Source: Thermoplasmata archaeon
GTDB lineage: Archaea; Thermoplasmatota; Thermoplasmata; Thermoplasmatales; Thermoplasmataceae
NCBI GenBank assembly: GCA_021797055.1
Contig: JAKAAI010000004.1
Coordinates: forward strand, 1 to 53,651
Direction of reading: 5' to 3'
DNA: 53,651 nucleotides
Shown: piece after piece, positions 35,831 through 43,785 of the stretch
Layout: each line of letters begins with the position of its first letter
Position numbering within the stretch: position 1 is the first letter of the stretch
Translations under genes and position numbers: made by a program
Notes under the pieces: model-generated
The model's input: only the letters and a program-made list of their open reading frames with translations
Databases searched by the model: none
Told to the model about the DNA's origin: nothing

Positions 35831-36653
35831 GAACTCTGCGTTATTCAGAGAATACGCCATCGACCGAGATATACAACGTGTGCTTTCTGTGGTCGTTTCA
35901 ATGCTGCAGTCATTGCCCAGTGAACAGTGCTATAACATAACTGCCATCGGGCATCAGGGAAAATCTTCATTCAATCTTGCAGCGGTAAGAGACCTGGAGG
36001 GTGGGTCGAAACAGAATCATCTTCTTGTCGACGTACTTCCTCCATCAAGCATTATTCCAGTTGAACAGTGGATGCCTGAACACCTTGAGAGGTCTTATGC
36101 GGAACCGGAGCGCAACTCCACTGTTGATCGTGTCGTTGTTATAAGATCATCCGACAGGAAAGCAGCTTTGAAAGAGATAGGAAAATCATTGCACAACTCA
36201 ATAATTTGGGAGATAGATGACCATACGGGAGCAATTCGAATTGGCTCTGGAAACCATTTTGACAGGCAGCTTGGAAACGCACTTAAAGATGGCTATAACT
36301 GGGCTTTTGATAATTTCCCCAATCCGTATTTTCCTGATATGAATCCGCTTCTCAAATTGCACTTTCTTACGCTTAACTTCAACAGGAGAGGCCAGCACAA
36401 CAAATCAGCAATCCTGGAAGATGCCGTCAGAATGGCATCATCCTATAGCATCTTTGGGGATCTTAATGCAATAAACACTGATTTCTCAACACTCCTAAAC
36501 ACGCTGCTCAAGATTGGAATTGCGACCGGAACCACAAGAATAAGCTTCCCCTGGAGCCGCACCAGAACAGAAAGGGCTTTCATACACCGCTACTATAAGT
36601 ATATAGAGCGTGCCTCAAAAACATCGTTGTACGATTATGACTCCTATTTCTAA
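35817..36653 (+). CDS. Hypothetical protein with possible nuclease-like N-terminal fold
   Basis: A 278-aa unrecognised protein translationally coupled to the gene before it. Residues 44-50 (IGHQGKS) resemble a P-loop but lack the first Gly of G-x4-G-K-S. The next stretch, SFNLAAVRD (51-59), closely matches SFDLAAKRD in the N-terminal restriction-like domain of the regulator encoded at 13929; however, the following strand reads HLLVDV, without the Lys expected of an active nuclease. The C-terminal half contains Tyr/Arg-rich helices. A DNA-associated or regulatory role is a guess from this similarity only. Confidence 0.6.
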   Translation: MTGSRNSALFREYAIDRDIQRVLSVVVSMLQSLPSEQCYNITAIGHQGKSSFNLAAVRDLEGGSKQNHLLVDVLPPSSIIPVEQWMPEHLERSYAEPERNSTVDRVVVIRSSDRKAALKEIGKSLHNSIIWEIDDHTGAIRIGSGNHFDRQLGNALKDGYNWAFDNFPNPYFPDMNPLLKLHFLTLNFNRRGQHNKSAILEDAVRMASSYSIFGDLNAINTDFSTLLNTLLKIGIATGTTRISFPWSRTRTERAFIHRYYKYIERASKTSLYDYDSYF

Positions 36654-36686
36654 ACTCCGACTTTTTGGCCGAAACCAAACCTAAAT

Positions 36687-36694
36687 CTATTTAT
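36687..36694 (+). promoter_or_regulatory. TATA-like element of glnA
   Basis: CTATTTAT is centred about 26 bases before ATG 36717, with A/C-rich bases upstream that may serve as a BRE. It predicts a leaderless glnA mRNA. Confidence 0.5.
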
Positions 36695-36716
36695 GCAGGA
36701 TGGATAATCTGCTTCC

Positions 36717-38051
36717 ATGGAAGATCAGGTCAAAAGGATTATGGAAACGCTTTCCACAGAAAAAGTATCATTCCTGCAGATGCAGTTTACCGACATTCTT
36801 GGTTTTGTAAAAACGCTCACTGTGCCTAAAAACCGATTTGAAAGCGCCGTCACAGAAGGGGTAGTATTTGACGGTAGCTCTGTTGCAGGATACGCTCAGA
36901 TCGAAGAATCTGATATGAGGGCAGTACCGGATTTATCCACATTTACTATACTGCCTGAAGATAACGACCGCTTCAGGGTTGCAAGGTTTATCTGCGATAT
37001 CCACACACCGGATGGGGATCAGTTCCCAGGTGATCCGAGATATATCCTGAAAACCCTGCTGCAAAAACTAAATAAAGAAAAAAAAGACTTCTTCGTTGGC
37101 CCAGAATTCGAGTTTTTCCTATTCAAATATGATGAGCATGGCAATCCTACCAACGAACCCGTGGATTTCGGCGGTTATTTTGACAATACACCTTTAGACA
37201 GGGCAAGCCTGATCAGGCAGGAAATTCTGAACGAGTTGCACAAGCTTGGTTATCAACCTGAGGCAGCACATCATGAGGTAGCGTTCGGACAGCATGAAAT
37301 AGACCTGAGATATGCGCAGGCTCTCGTGATGGCGGACAGGGTTGCGATGCTTAAAAGTATAATAAAGAACACAGCCCAGAAACATGGTTATTATGCGACC
37401 TTCATGCCAAAGCCAATAAACGGCGTTAACGGATCCGGAATGCATGTCCATCAGAGCATCATGGCCCTTGACGAATCCCATAATTATTTCTACGATGAAA
37501 AAACCAAATATGGATTGAGTGAAATGGCAATGCATTATCTCGGCGGAATTCTGACTCACATCAACGAAGCATCTGCGGTTCTGGCATCCTGGGTAAACTC
37601 ATACAAGAGGCTGATCCCGGGGTATGAAGCGCCTGTTTACATCTCCTGGGCCAACAAGAACAGAAGCGCTCTGGTACGTGTTCCAGCTGGCGTAGGTAAC
37701 CGAAAAAGGATGGAACTCAGATGCCCGGACCCAGCGGGCAATCCGTACCTGCAGTTTTCCGTAATACTAGCTATGGGCCTTGACGGAATCAGCAGGAAGA
37801 TCGATCCACCCGATCCTGTGGAACGCGATATCTACCATATGACAGTGGAAGAGAGACAGAAGCATGGGATAGGCTCGATGCCGGAAAGCTTAGGCGAGGC
37901 TCTGCATCATTTCAGGCAGAGCAAGCTTATGCAGGAATCCCTCGGTAAGCATATATTCGAGAATTTTGCGACAGTAAAGCAGAGGGAATGGGATGCTTTC
38001 CGTTCGTACGTGACAAAATGGGAAATAGACAGGTACCTGCCAAAACTATAA
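36717..38051 (+). CDS. glnA: Glutamine synthetase, type I
   Basis: A 444-aa enzyme that condenses glutamate and ammonia with ATP. Signatures are FDGSSVAGYAQIEESDM near residue 50, GPEFEFFLF (metal-binding Glu), NGVNGSGMHVHQS, and NKNRSALVRVP with the Arg region. The length is that of compact GSI-alpha forms; the adenylylation loop of beta-type enzymes is not evident. No PII (glnK) or ammonium transporter gene is adjacent, so regulation here is not visible. It is the main nitrogen-assimilation gene in the window. Confidence 0.96.
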   Translation: MEDQVKRIMETLSTEKVSFLQMQFTDILGFVKTLTVPKNRFESAVTEGVVFDGSSVAGYAQIEESDMRAVPDLSTFTILPEDNDRFRVARFICDIHTPDGDQFPGDPRYILKTLLQKLNKEKKDFFVGPEFEFFLFKYDEHGNPTNEPVDFGGYFDNTPLDRASLIRQEILNELHKLGYQPEAAHHEVAFGQHEIDLRYAQALVMADRVAMLKSIIKNTAQKHGYYATFMPKPINGVNGSGMHVHQSIMALDESHNYFYDEKTKYGLSEMAMHYLGGILTHINEASAVLASWVNSYKRLIPGYEAPVYISWANKNRSALVRVPAGVGNRKRMELRCPDPAGNPYLQFSVILAMGLDGISRKIDPPDPVERDIYHMTVEERQKHGIGSMPESLGEALHHFRQSKLMQESLGKHIFENFATVKQREWDAFRSYVTKWEIDRYLPKL

Positions 38052-38209
38052 CTCTTTGAATGTCCAAATTATCCAAAATTACATTTCTATAGACAGTCAA
38101 GGCAGGTCATCTATATCTGTATATCAGTAAATTTTAGATTTCGAGGAATACATAAGCTGGACAATCCTATTTGGCAATGTTTATCTGCTAACTGAAAATA
38201 TTCTATTTA

Positions 38210-39205
38210 ATGCAGGAAAATCTTCTTTACAACGAGGATTGCATTGAGGGTGCGAGGAAGCACATCAAAGACGGAACCGTGGATCTGATAATTACCGACC
38301 CTCCATATGGGATCAACGGAGATACTTTCGAGAAGCATTACAATAGAAAGGAAAGCAATGTTATAGAAGGCTATGTTGAAATTCCTATAGAAAAATATGG
38401 GGAATTCTGCAACAGCTGGATCAAAGAGGCTGAACGCATCCTTAGGCCTGGCGGTAGCATTTACTTAGTATCAGGTTACACAAATCTGTATCATGTGTTG
38501 GCGGCACTTAGAAATACAAAATTGAAAATGGTCAACCATATTATCTGGAAATATAACTTTGGTGTGCATACCACAAGAAAGTACGTTTCCTCACACTATC
38601 ACATACTTTACCTGATTAAACCCGGTGGAAAGGTCACCTTCAACACTTTCTGCCGGTATGGTGAAAACGAAAGGGATGATACCGGAGGCTCGCTGAATTA
38701 CCGGGACAGAGAGGACGTTTGGGTTATCAACAAAGAGTATAAGCCGAATCAGAAGAAGAACAGGAACGAACTCCCCACTAACTTGCTCATCAAGATGATG
38801 CAGTACAGCAGCAATGAGGGCGATCTTGTTTGTGATCTCTTTCTTGGTGGTTTTTCTACCGCTAGGGTTGCGATAGGTCTTAGAAGAAGAGTTACAGGCT
38901 TTGAGATAAGCCAGAATATATTCAGGAATGGCTTAGCTTCATTAGAGAAAGTGAAATTAGGCTATCTATTTGAAAATATCAGGAAACCGGATAAATCTAA
39001 TTTTTACAACAGAGGTAAACCATGGACAGAGGAAGAAAAACTGAGGGTAAAGGTAAGATATGCAAATCTCTTAAGCACAGGTAAAAGCAGTAGAGAATCC
39101 ATAGATTCGCTTTCGTCTGAATTCGGGAGGGGACATTTTTCCATTTCTAAAATTCTGAAATCCGAAAAAGATCCATTAACAGTGAGAGTCAATAATAAAC
39201 GTTAG
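38210..39205 (+). CDS. DNA adenine/cytosine-N4 methyltransferase, beta type, orphan
   Basis: A 331-aa DNA methyltransferase. The catalytic motif IITDPPYGI is at about 27-35 and the SAM motif follows later (LVCDLFLGGFSTARVAIG, about 205-222), so the order is beta-type. N4-cytosine versus N6-adenine specificity cannot be decided. The C-terminal ~70 residues begin PWTEEEKLRVKVRYANLL, a Myb/SANT-like helix-turn-helix start, which may help DNA recognition. No restriction endonuclease is adjacent, so it is an orphan or a remnant of an R-M system. Confidence 0.85.
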   Translation: MQENLLYNEDCIEGARKHIKDGTVDLIITDPPYGINGDTFEKHYNRKESNVIEGYVEIPIEKYGEFCNSWIKEAERILRPGGSIYLVSGYTNLYHVLAALRNTKLKMVNHIIWKYNFGVHTTRKYVSSHYHILYLIKPGGKVTFNTFCRYGENERDDTGGSLNYRDREDVWVINKEYKPNQKKNRNELPTNLLIKMMQYSSNEGDLVCDLFLGGFSTARVAIGLRRRVTGFEISQNIFRNGLASLEKVKLGYLFENIRKPDKSNFYNRGKPWTEEEKLRVKVRYANLLSTGKSSRESIDSLSSEFGRGHFSISKILKSEKDPLTVRVNNKR

Positions 39206-39341
39206 CTTGCATAATTTATCTTAGTTATTCAAGAAACGATGGCCAGATCCTATCCTGCATAATCTAAAGACTTTTTGAAAAAGGACTTAGAAAAACAGCA
39301 AATACCTGTCCGGAAAATCACGCAAGGGTGATATATATTGC

Positions 39342-40172
39342 ATGTATCCATTTTCAATGAAGTATTCGGCTAAAATGGCTGTTGCTTTTATAACCATGGC
39401 TCTGGTTTTTACCGGGGTTGGTGTAGCATACAGAGTAACAGCTCAAAATGCTGAACTTCAAGCAAATCCTTATTCTTATATCCCAGCAAACGTGAATGAC
39501 ATTTGGCGGGGAACCTATGATAATATGACCGCGATCGTTTTCTCTGGAAGCACATATTACGGAGCCATCATATTTGGGCAAAGTTTAATTATAGAAAAAT
39601 CAAACCTATTTAAGGTATTCAGCACACAGCTAAACCTTCATGTTTCATTAGTTATTTACAACGTGCCAATCATAAGCATACCGGACAACAGTACCTTCAG
39701 CTTCAGTGGTTTCAATCTTATCGATAGAATGTTTGGAGGAAACACATCGTCTGGAGAACATGGTCACCAATATATTGCAAACCCAGAGTCAGGTATAATG
39801 ATTATGGGAAGTTTAGCGGCAATAAAAGCGTCCCTAATATCTAGTTATCAAAAAACTTTCATCACCACATTTGAGCTTAGCCCGATACTTAATACCAACT
39901 TTTTCTCTTTTGAAATCATACATACCATGTCGCAGATCATTAATTTTGCATCAGGGAATGTATCTGGCAAATCCATGCAGGTATATCTGTATCTTAACAA
40001 CAGAATAAATAGCGTGGAGATATTCATCATTCTGGGTTATATTCTTCCTGCAAACAGCACAGTTATACCTTTGCCTGACAATGGACTCCTTCTCACATTG
40101 AACCAAGGTAACTTCTTTTACGAATTTACCTACTTTAACCTTGAACTTTTCATGACACTGGTGATACATTGA
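39342..40172 (+). CDS. Membrane-anchored extracellular protein of ABC cassette
   Basis: A 276-aa protein with one N-terminal membrane helix (about residues 11-32), then an extracytoplasmic domain with several Asn-x-Ser/Thr sites. I do not recognise the domain. ATG 39342 is preceded by a good ribosome binding site (GGGTGAT, about 9 bases upstream). Its stop overlaps the permease start as TTGA. It may be a substrate-binding, accessory or immunity-like subunit of the exporter. Confidence 0.65.
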   Translation: MYPFSMKYSAKMAVAFITMALVFTGVGVAYRVTAQNAELQANPYSYIPANVNDIWRGTYDNMTAIVFSGSTYYGAIIFGQSLIIEKSNLFKVFSTQLNLHVSLVIYNVPIISIPDNSTFSFSGFNLIDRMFGGNTSSGEHGHQYIANPESGIMIMGSLAAIKASLISSYQKTFITTFELSPILNTNFFSFEIIHTMSQIINFASGNVSGKSMQVYLYLNNRINSVEIFIILGYILPANSTVIPLPDNGLLLTLNQGNFFYEFTYFNLELFMTLVIH

Positions 40173-41020
40173 CAAACAAAACGATCTGGAACTCCATCAA
40201 CCTGGCAGGTTTTTTCCTCAAAAATTACAGAAAATCCAATGCTTTCAGATACATTATTACATTATTTTTCTTAATCGGTCTGCTCATGTCGGTGCTTTCG
40301 ATATTTTTCCTGAATTCTATTGTCAGTGAATTCGTTCCAAGTTCAATAAAAATAATTCACTACCCGACGCAGATCCTGGAAGACATATACAACTTTGCAT
40401 GGGCAAGCATAGCGATTTATCTGCCAGTGCTAGCGGTTGCGTTCTTCGCGTCTACTTCAATTTCTTCCGATCTGGAGTCAAGAAATATCTATCAATTTAT
40501 GACCATGCCAATTTCAAAGGAGGAATATCTTCTCTCAAAAATTATCTCCAGTTTTGTCGCTTCAATTATCTCTTTACTCGTCTTTATTGCAATGCAATTT
40601 ATAACTTACATTGTTATTTTCAGAAATTTTCCCTCCATATCTTTTCTGAACTATGTTATGGTGATTCTTTTAATCATATTCACAGACACCTCTGCTGCTA
40701 TGGCATTCAGCAGCATCATCAGGAAAGAGACCTACGGGCCAATCGGGTTCATACTGATTTTTCTTCTAATTACAAATGTTTTATCACTTTTGATATCAAG
40801 CATGAGCAGTTTAAATGACAGTTTTATAATTACGAACGCACAAAGACTGGCATATCTTGTCTTTCTGAATGTTGAGCCATATTTTATGGTCTACACCGGT
40901 TCTCTGTCTAGTATCAGCTTTAACTCAGAACTCCTCTTAATTTATATACAGATTGCCTACACAGCAGCTTTTATGTTTATTCTATATTTTGTCTTCCTGC
41001 GGAGGGGTGAGGTAAAATAA
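40169..41020 (+). CDS. ABC-2 type transporter permease
   Basis: A 283-aa membrane protein with six predicted helices and a short coupling segment SSDLESRNIYQFMTMPISKEEYLLSK (shown only in part as its core), a pattern typical of ABC-2 exporters near the first cytoplasmic loop. It starts at TTG 40169, overlapping the upstream stop by TTGA. The next gene encodes the ATPase and starts in the permease stop. Substrate is unknown. Confidence 0.8.
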   Translation: MTNKTIWNSINLAGFFLKNYRKSNAFRYIITLFFLIGLLMSVLSIFFLNSIVSEFVPSSIKIIHYPTQILEDIYNFAWASIAIYLPVLAVAFFASTSISSDLESRNIYQFMTMPISKEEYLLSKIISSFVASIISLLVFIAMQFITYIVIFRNFPSISFLNYVMVILLIIFTDTSAAMAFSSIIRKETYGPIGFILIFLLITNVLSLLISSMSSLNDSFIITNAQRLAYLVFLNVEPYFMVYTGSLSSISFNSELLLIYIQIAYTAAFMFILYFVFLRRGEVK

Positions 41021-41901
41021 GCTCTATCACGGTCAAGAATGTGCGCAAGATCATAAAGAAAAAAACTGTTCTGGATATACCTGATCTTCACATTTCTAAT
41101 TCCGTTGTAGGGGTGGTTGGTCCAAACGGCAGCGGAAAATCGACTCTCCTCAAAATTATTTCGGGTTGCATTGAAGAATATCTGGGATCAAGCTTTGTAG
41201 ACGGGCTAAACATAGTCGAAAACCATAAAAAATGTGTCAAAAAAATGGGCACCCTAATTGAAAACCCTCAGCTGTATTCGTATGTAAATTCTTACGATAT
41301 GCTTCAAATTGCGTATAAATTGAGGAATGGTAAGAATGGAAACGAGGAAGAAATCGAAAACAGTTTGAATCAGCTGGGCCTGATTTCGAAAAAGGACTTA
41401 CAAATAAGGGATCTTTCATCGGGGGAGAAAAGAAGGCTTTCCATAGGTCTTGCTCTGGTTGGTTCGCCAGACATAATTATTCTGGACGAACCAACCAACA
41501 ACATTGATTCAGAGGGAGTGGTGATATTTCAGCGTTTGATCAACAGCCTGAGAGAAGATAGTAATCGGCTTATCATAATAACATCTCATGAATTAGATAT
41601 CATCGGTAAAATATGTGACAGGCTGATTTTTCTCATCGATGGTCAAATAAGGAAAGACTTTATAATAAACAAAAATGGATATTTCCTGTTGATGGAAACA
41701 GATATTTCCGCAAATCCAGATGCTTTAGGGCAATTCAGGACTGAGATCCTCACCGGAAACAGGGTTGCCGTCTGGATTGAGAATGAGGATGAGCTAAATT
41801 GTATTTTCAGAACAATATCAGAAGTGGGTATTAAATTAAAAGGCATAGAGAAAATGACACAGGCTGAATTTGAATACAAAAAAGTATTAAACCAGTTATA
41901 A
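41017..41901 (+). CDS. ABC transporter ATPase, AUA start
   Basis: A 294-aa ABC ATPase. Walker A is GPNGSGKST (about 35-43), the signature is LSSGE (133-137) and Walker B is IIILDEPTNNID. The usual start, GTG 41041, would cut the first beta strand (SSITVKNVRKI), which ABC ATPases need. The frame is open back to ATA 41017, which overlaps the permease TAA as ATAA and lies 6 bases after a strong ribosome binding site GGTGA in GGAGGGGTGAGG. I therefore start at ATA. The C-terminal ~90 residues form an unusual extension after the nucleotide domain. Confidence 0.82.
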   Translation: MSSITVKNVRKIIKKKTVLDIPDLHISNSVVGVVGPNGSGKSTLLKIISGCIEEYLGSSFVDGLNIVENHKKCVKKMGTLIENPQLYSYVNSYDMLQIAYKLRNGKNGNEEEIENSLNQLGLISKKDLQIRDLSSGEKRRLSIGLALVGSPDIIILDEPTNNIDSEGVVIFQRLINSLREDSNRLIIITSHELDIIGKICDRLIFLIDGQIRKDFIINKNGYFLLMETDISANPDALGQFRTEILTGNRVAVWIENEDELNCIFRTISEVGIKLKGIEKMTQAEFEYKKVLNQL

Positions 41902-41992
41902 AGGATATGCTAAGAAAATTCAATAAAAAGGTCTTGGAAAAGACTGAAGATAACTGGATCTAAAAATATCGGCAACACAGAGGAAAATTAGT

Positions 41993-43369
41993 TTAGAGGA
42001 GAGAAACCTCATCCCCTAGAAGAACCTTCATCCCCGCCTGCGACACCAGCTTTCCATTCACATCCTGAATCTCTATTATCCCAATATATGATTTGTAATC
42101 GAAAAGCATCAAAGACACATTCAGGTAAGTTTGTCCGTTCATTGTGCCTTCGGTTGTATTTGCGTTTACAAAGATATATCTGGCACCATCATACGTTCCA
42201 TTATAAACCTGCTGGCTCCTTGAAGTTAACGCAATTGCCAGGTTAAAGAGCGTGGTATTGTAATCATTGTTGAATTTCAACAGGCCAATTAGTGTTGTGT
42301 TACCAGTTCCATTCCCATAAGTGGAAAATGCTATTGCAGACAGGTTTGAAAGCGCATCGTTAAGATATGCAGATTCCGATTCTGTAGTTGCTGTGTTTGA
42401 CGTATTTACAAATTCCCTGAATAAAGACGAGGCGTTCTGTATGTTCACATCTACTTGGAGGTAATTGGTTTCAAAAACGCCAGTTTGGCTCTGGATTTGT
42501 GATGAATTTAAAAATATAGGATGAGACGGTGAGGGGGCAGGGTTTTTAAGTATCGAGACCTCGCTGTTCATTAGAGACAGAATGGAGCTCCGGCTAACGT
42601 TCACAGTTGAGACATGGAGCACAAGGATTAGGTAATTAGAATAGACCGAAATCATAACGTTTACAAAGTCGCTAGTAGCATTCAATCCTGCAAATAAACT
42701 GGAGAATTCGTTTGATTTTACGAAAGCATATATGTATGGCGTTCCAGACGACGTTAATCCAAATGTTACATTGCTGGTGGTTGAATTCTGTGCACTTTCA
42801 TTCATTATGGTCCAAATGCGGTTAACCTCACTCTGATTTCTCTCTGAAATGAAACCCACAGTCACAATTCCTTTTCCATTTACAGGTTGAAAAACGGCTA
42901 ACTCAAGAGAAGTTATGCCAGAAACTGATGGCGAGGTAGAAGTAGGCTCTGAAACATATGCAGTCTCTCCCCCAGAACTGTAGCTTGAATCCGTAAGAGC
43001 CAGGAAAGGCATCCTCTCAACAAGTTGCTTATATCCGGGCAGAACATATGTTGTGAGAGGAGTTGACGAATAAGATGAAAAATATGAACCACCATCTCCT
43101 TCCAATATTCCGATTCCGGAAGATGCGTTACTGGCTACACCAACAGTTCCCGTGGTCTGTGTCCAGCTGCCTCCAACGCTCTTGTTTACCTGATTCGAGC
43201 TGACAACGTTAGGAGAGTTGTACTGGGGCGAAGTTGTAGGATATTGGGTGGAATTTTTACCAGTGCTCAGTAAGCTTAACCTTCCAGTCTCGTAAAGAAA
43301 CCCGGTAGCTATAACGATAACCGCAACGATGAAAACTATAGCGATTTTTGCAAATTTACCCATCCGCAT
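41993..43369 (-). CDS. Large secreted or membrane-anchored Ser/Thr/Asn-rich protein
   Basis: A 458-aa protein with an N-terminal hydrophobic helix (about residues 8-27) and a Ser/Thr/Asn-rich outside domain with more than a dozen Asn-x-Ser/Thr glycosylation sites, as in archaeal surface proteins. The first ~70 residues after the helix are a low-complexity Ser/Thr/Asn linker. I do not recognise a fold. It lies downstream of, and convergent to, the ABC cassette, so a link to the exporter is only a guess. It could be a surface-layer associated or substrate-capturing protein. Confidence 0.75.
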   Translation of the reverse strand: MRMGKFAKIAIVFIVAVIVIATGFLYETGRLSLLSTGKNSTQYPTTSPQYNSPNVVSSNQVNKSVGGSWTQTTGTVGVASNASSGIGILEGDGGSYFSSYSSTPLTTYVLPGYKQLVERMPFLALTDSSYSSGGETAYVSEPTSTSPSVSGITSLELAVFQPVNGKGIVTVGFISERNQSEVNRIWTIMNESAQNSTTSNVTFGLTSSGTPYIYAFVKSNEFSSLFAGLNATSDFVNVMISVYSNYLILVLHVSTVNVSRSSILSLMNSEVSILKNPAPSPSHPIFLNSSQIQSQTGVFETNYLQVDVNIQNASSLFREFVNTSNTATTESESAYLNDALSNLSAIAFSTYGNGTGNTTLIGLLKFNNDYNTTLFNLAIALTSRSQQVYNGTYDGARYIFVNANTTEGTMNGQTYLNVSLMLFDYKSYIGIIEIQDVNGKLVSQAGMKVLLGDEVSLL

Positions 43370-43785
43370 ATTTATGAAAGTCTTGTATTTATACTTTGTC
43401 TAAAATACAAATCCTAGGACACCTAACTATAACAAATCGCCACATTCTTTATCTTTGATGCGAGATCGCATAAGGGTAGCAGTGGACCATTCAGTTATGC
43501 ATTCAGATCTGATACGATAAGTCCGTATCAGTCACTGATAGGATAAAAAAAGATCTATCGGTTTGAGCGTTGACTCCTCATATTAAATTTTGTAGCAAAC
43601 GATTCTATCGCATACTATCCGGAAGCATCTGAAACGGAAATAAATGTCTTAATTTTTTAGACGCTGTTGACCTTTAACTTAATTCTGCCAAAAATGCGTT
43701 AACATAAATTATTTCACAGCATGTATAGAACTCATCAGATGAAAGCAAACCATGGTTTTTACTAATAAGGTAGGATATAAGGGGC
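43370..43785. other. Gene-free region with inverted repeats
   Basis: No credible gene was found. Two perfect inverted repeats stand out: ATGCGA / TCGCAT with a 2-base loop at about 43458-43471, and CTGATACG / CGTATCAG at 43509-43531. Promoters for the flanking divergent genes probably lie at its two ends. Scattered short frames look like decayed sequence, but I cannot name a parent gene. Confidence 0.45.
43509..43531. repeat. 8-bp inverted repeat with 7-base loop
   Basis: CTGATACG and CGTATCAG are perfect complements separated by ATAAGTC. It lies 250 bases before the S9 peptidase and 140 bases before the secreted protein gene, too far for a simple operator. It may be a hairpin of a transcript or an end of a mobile remnant. 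Confidence 0.4.

Noticed and set aside
35943..35975. P-loop NTPase call for the protein at 35817
   Set aside because: The motif lacks the first Gly of Walker A and no Walker B follows; kept only as an observation.
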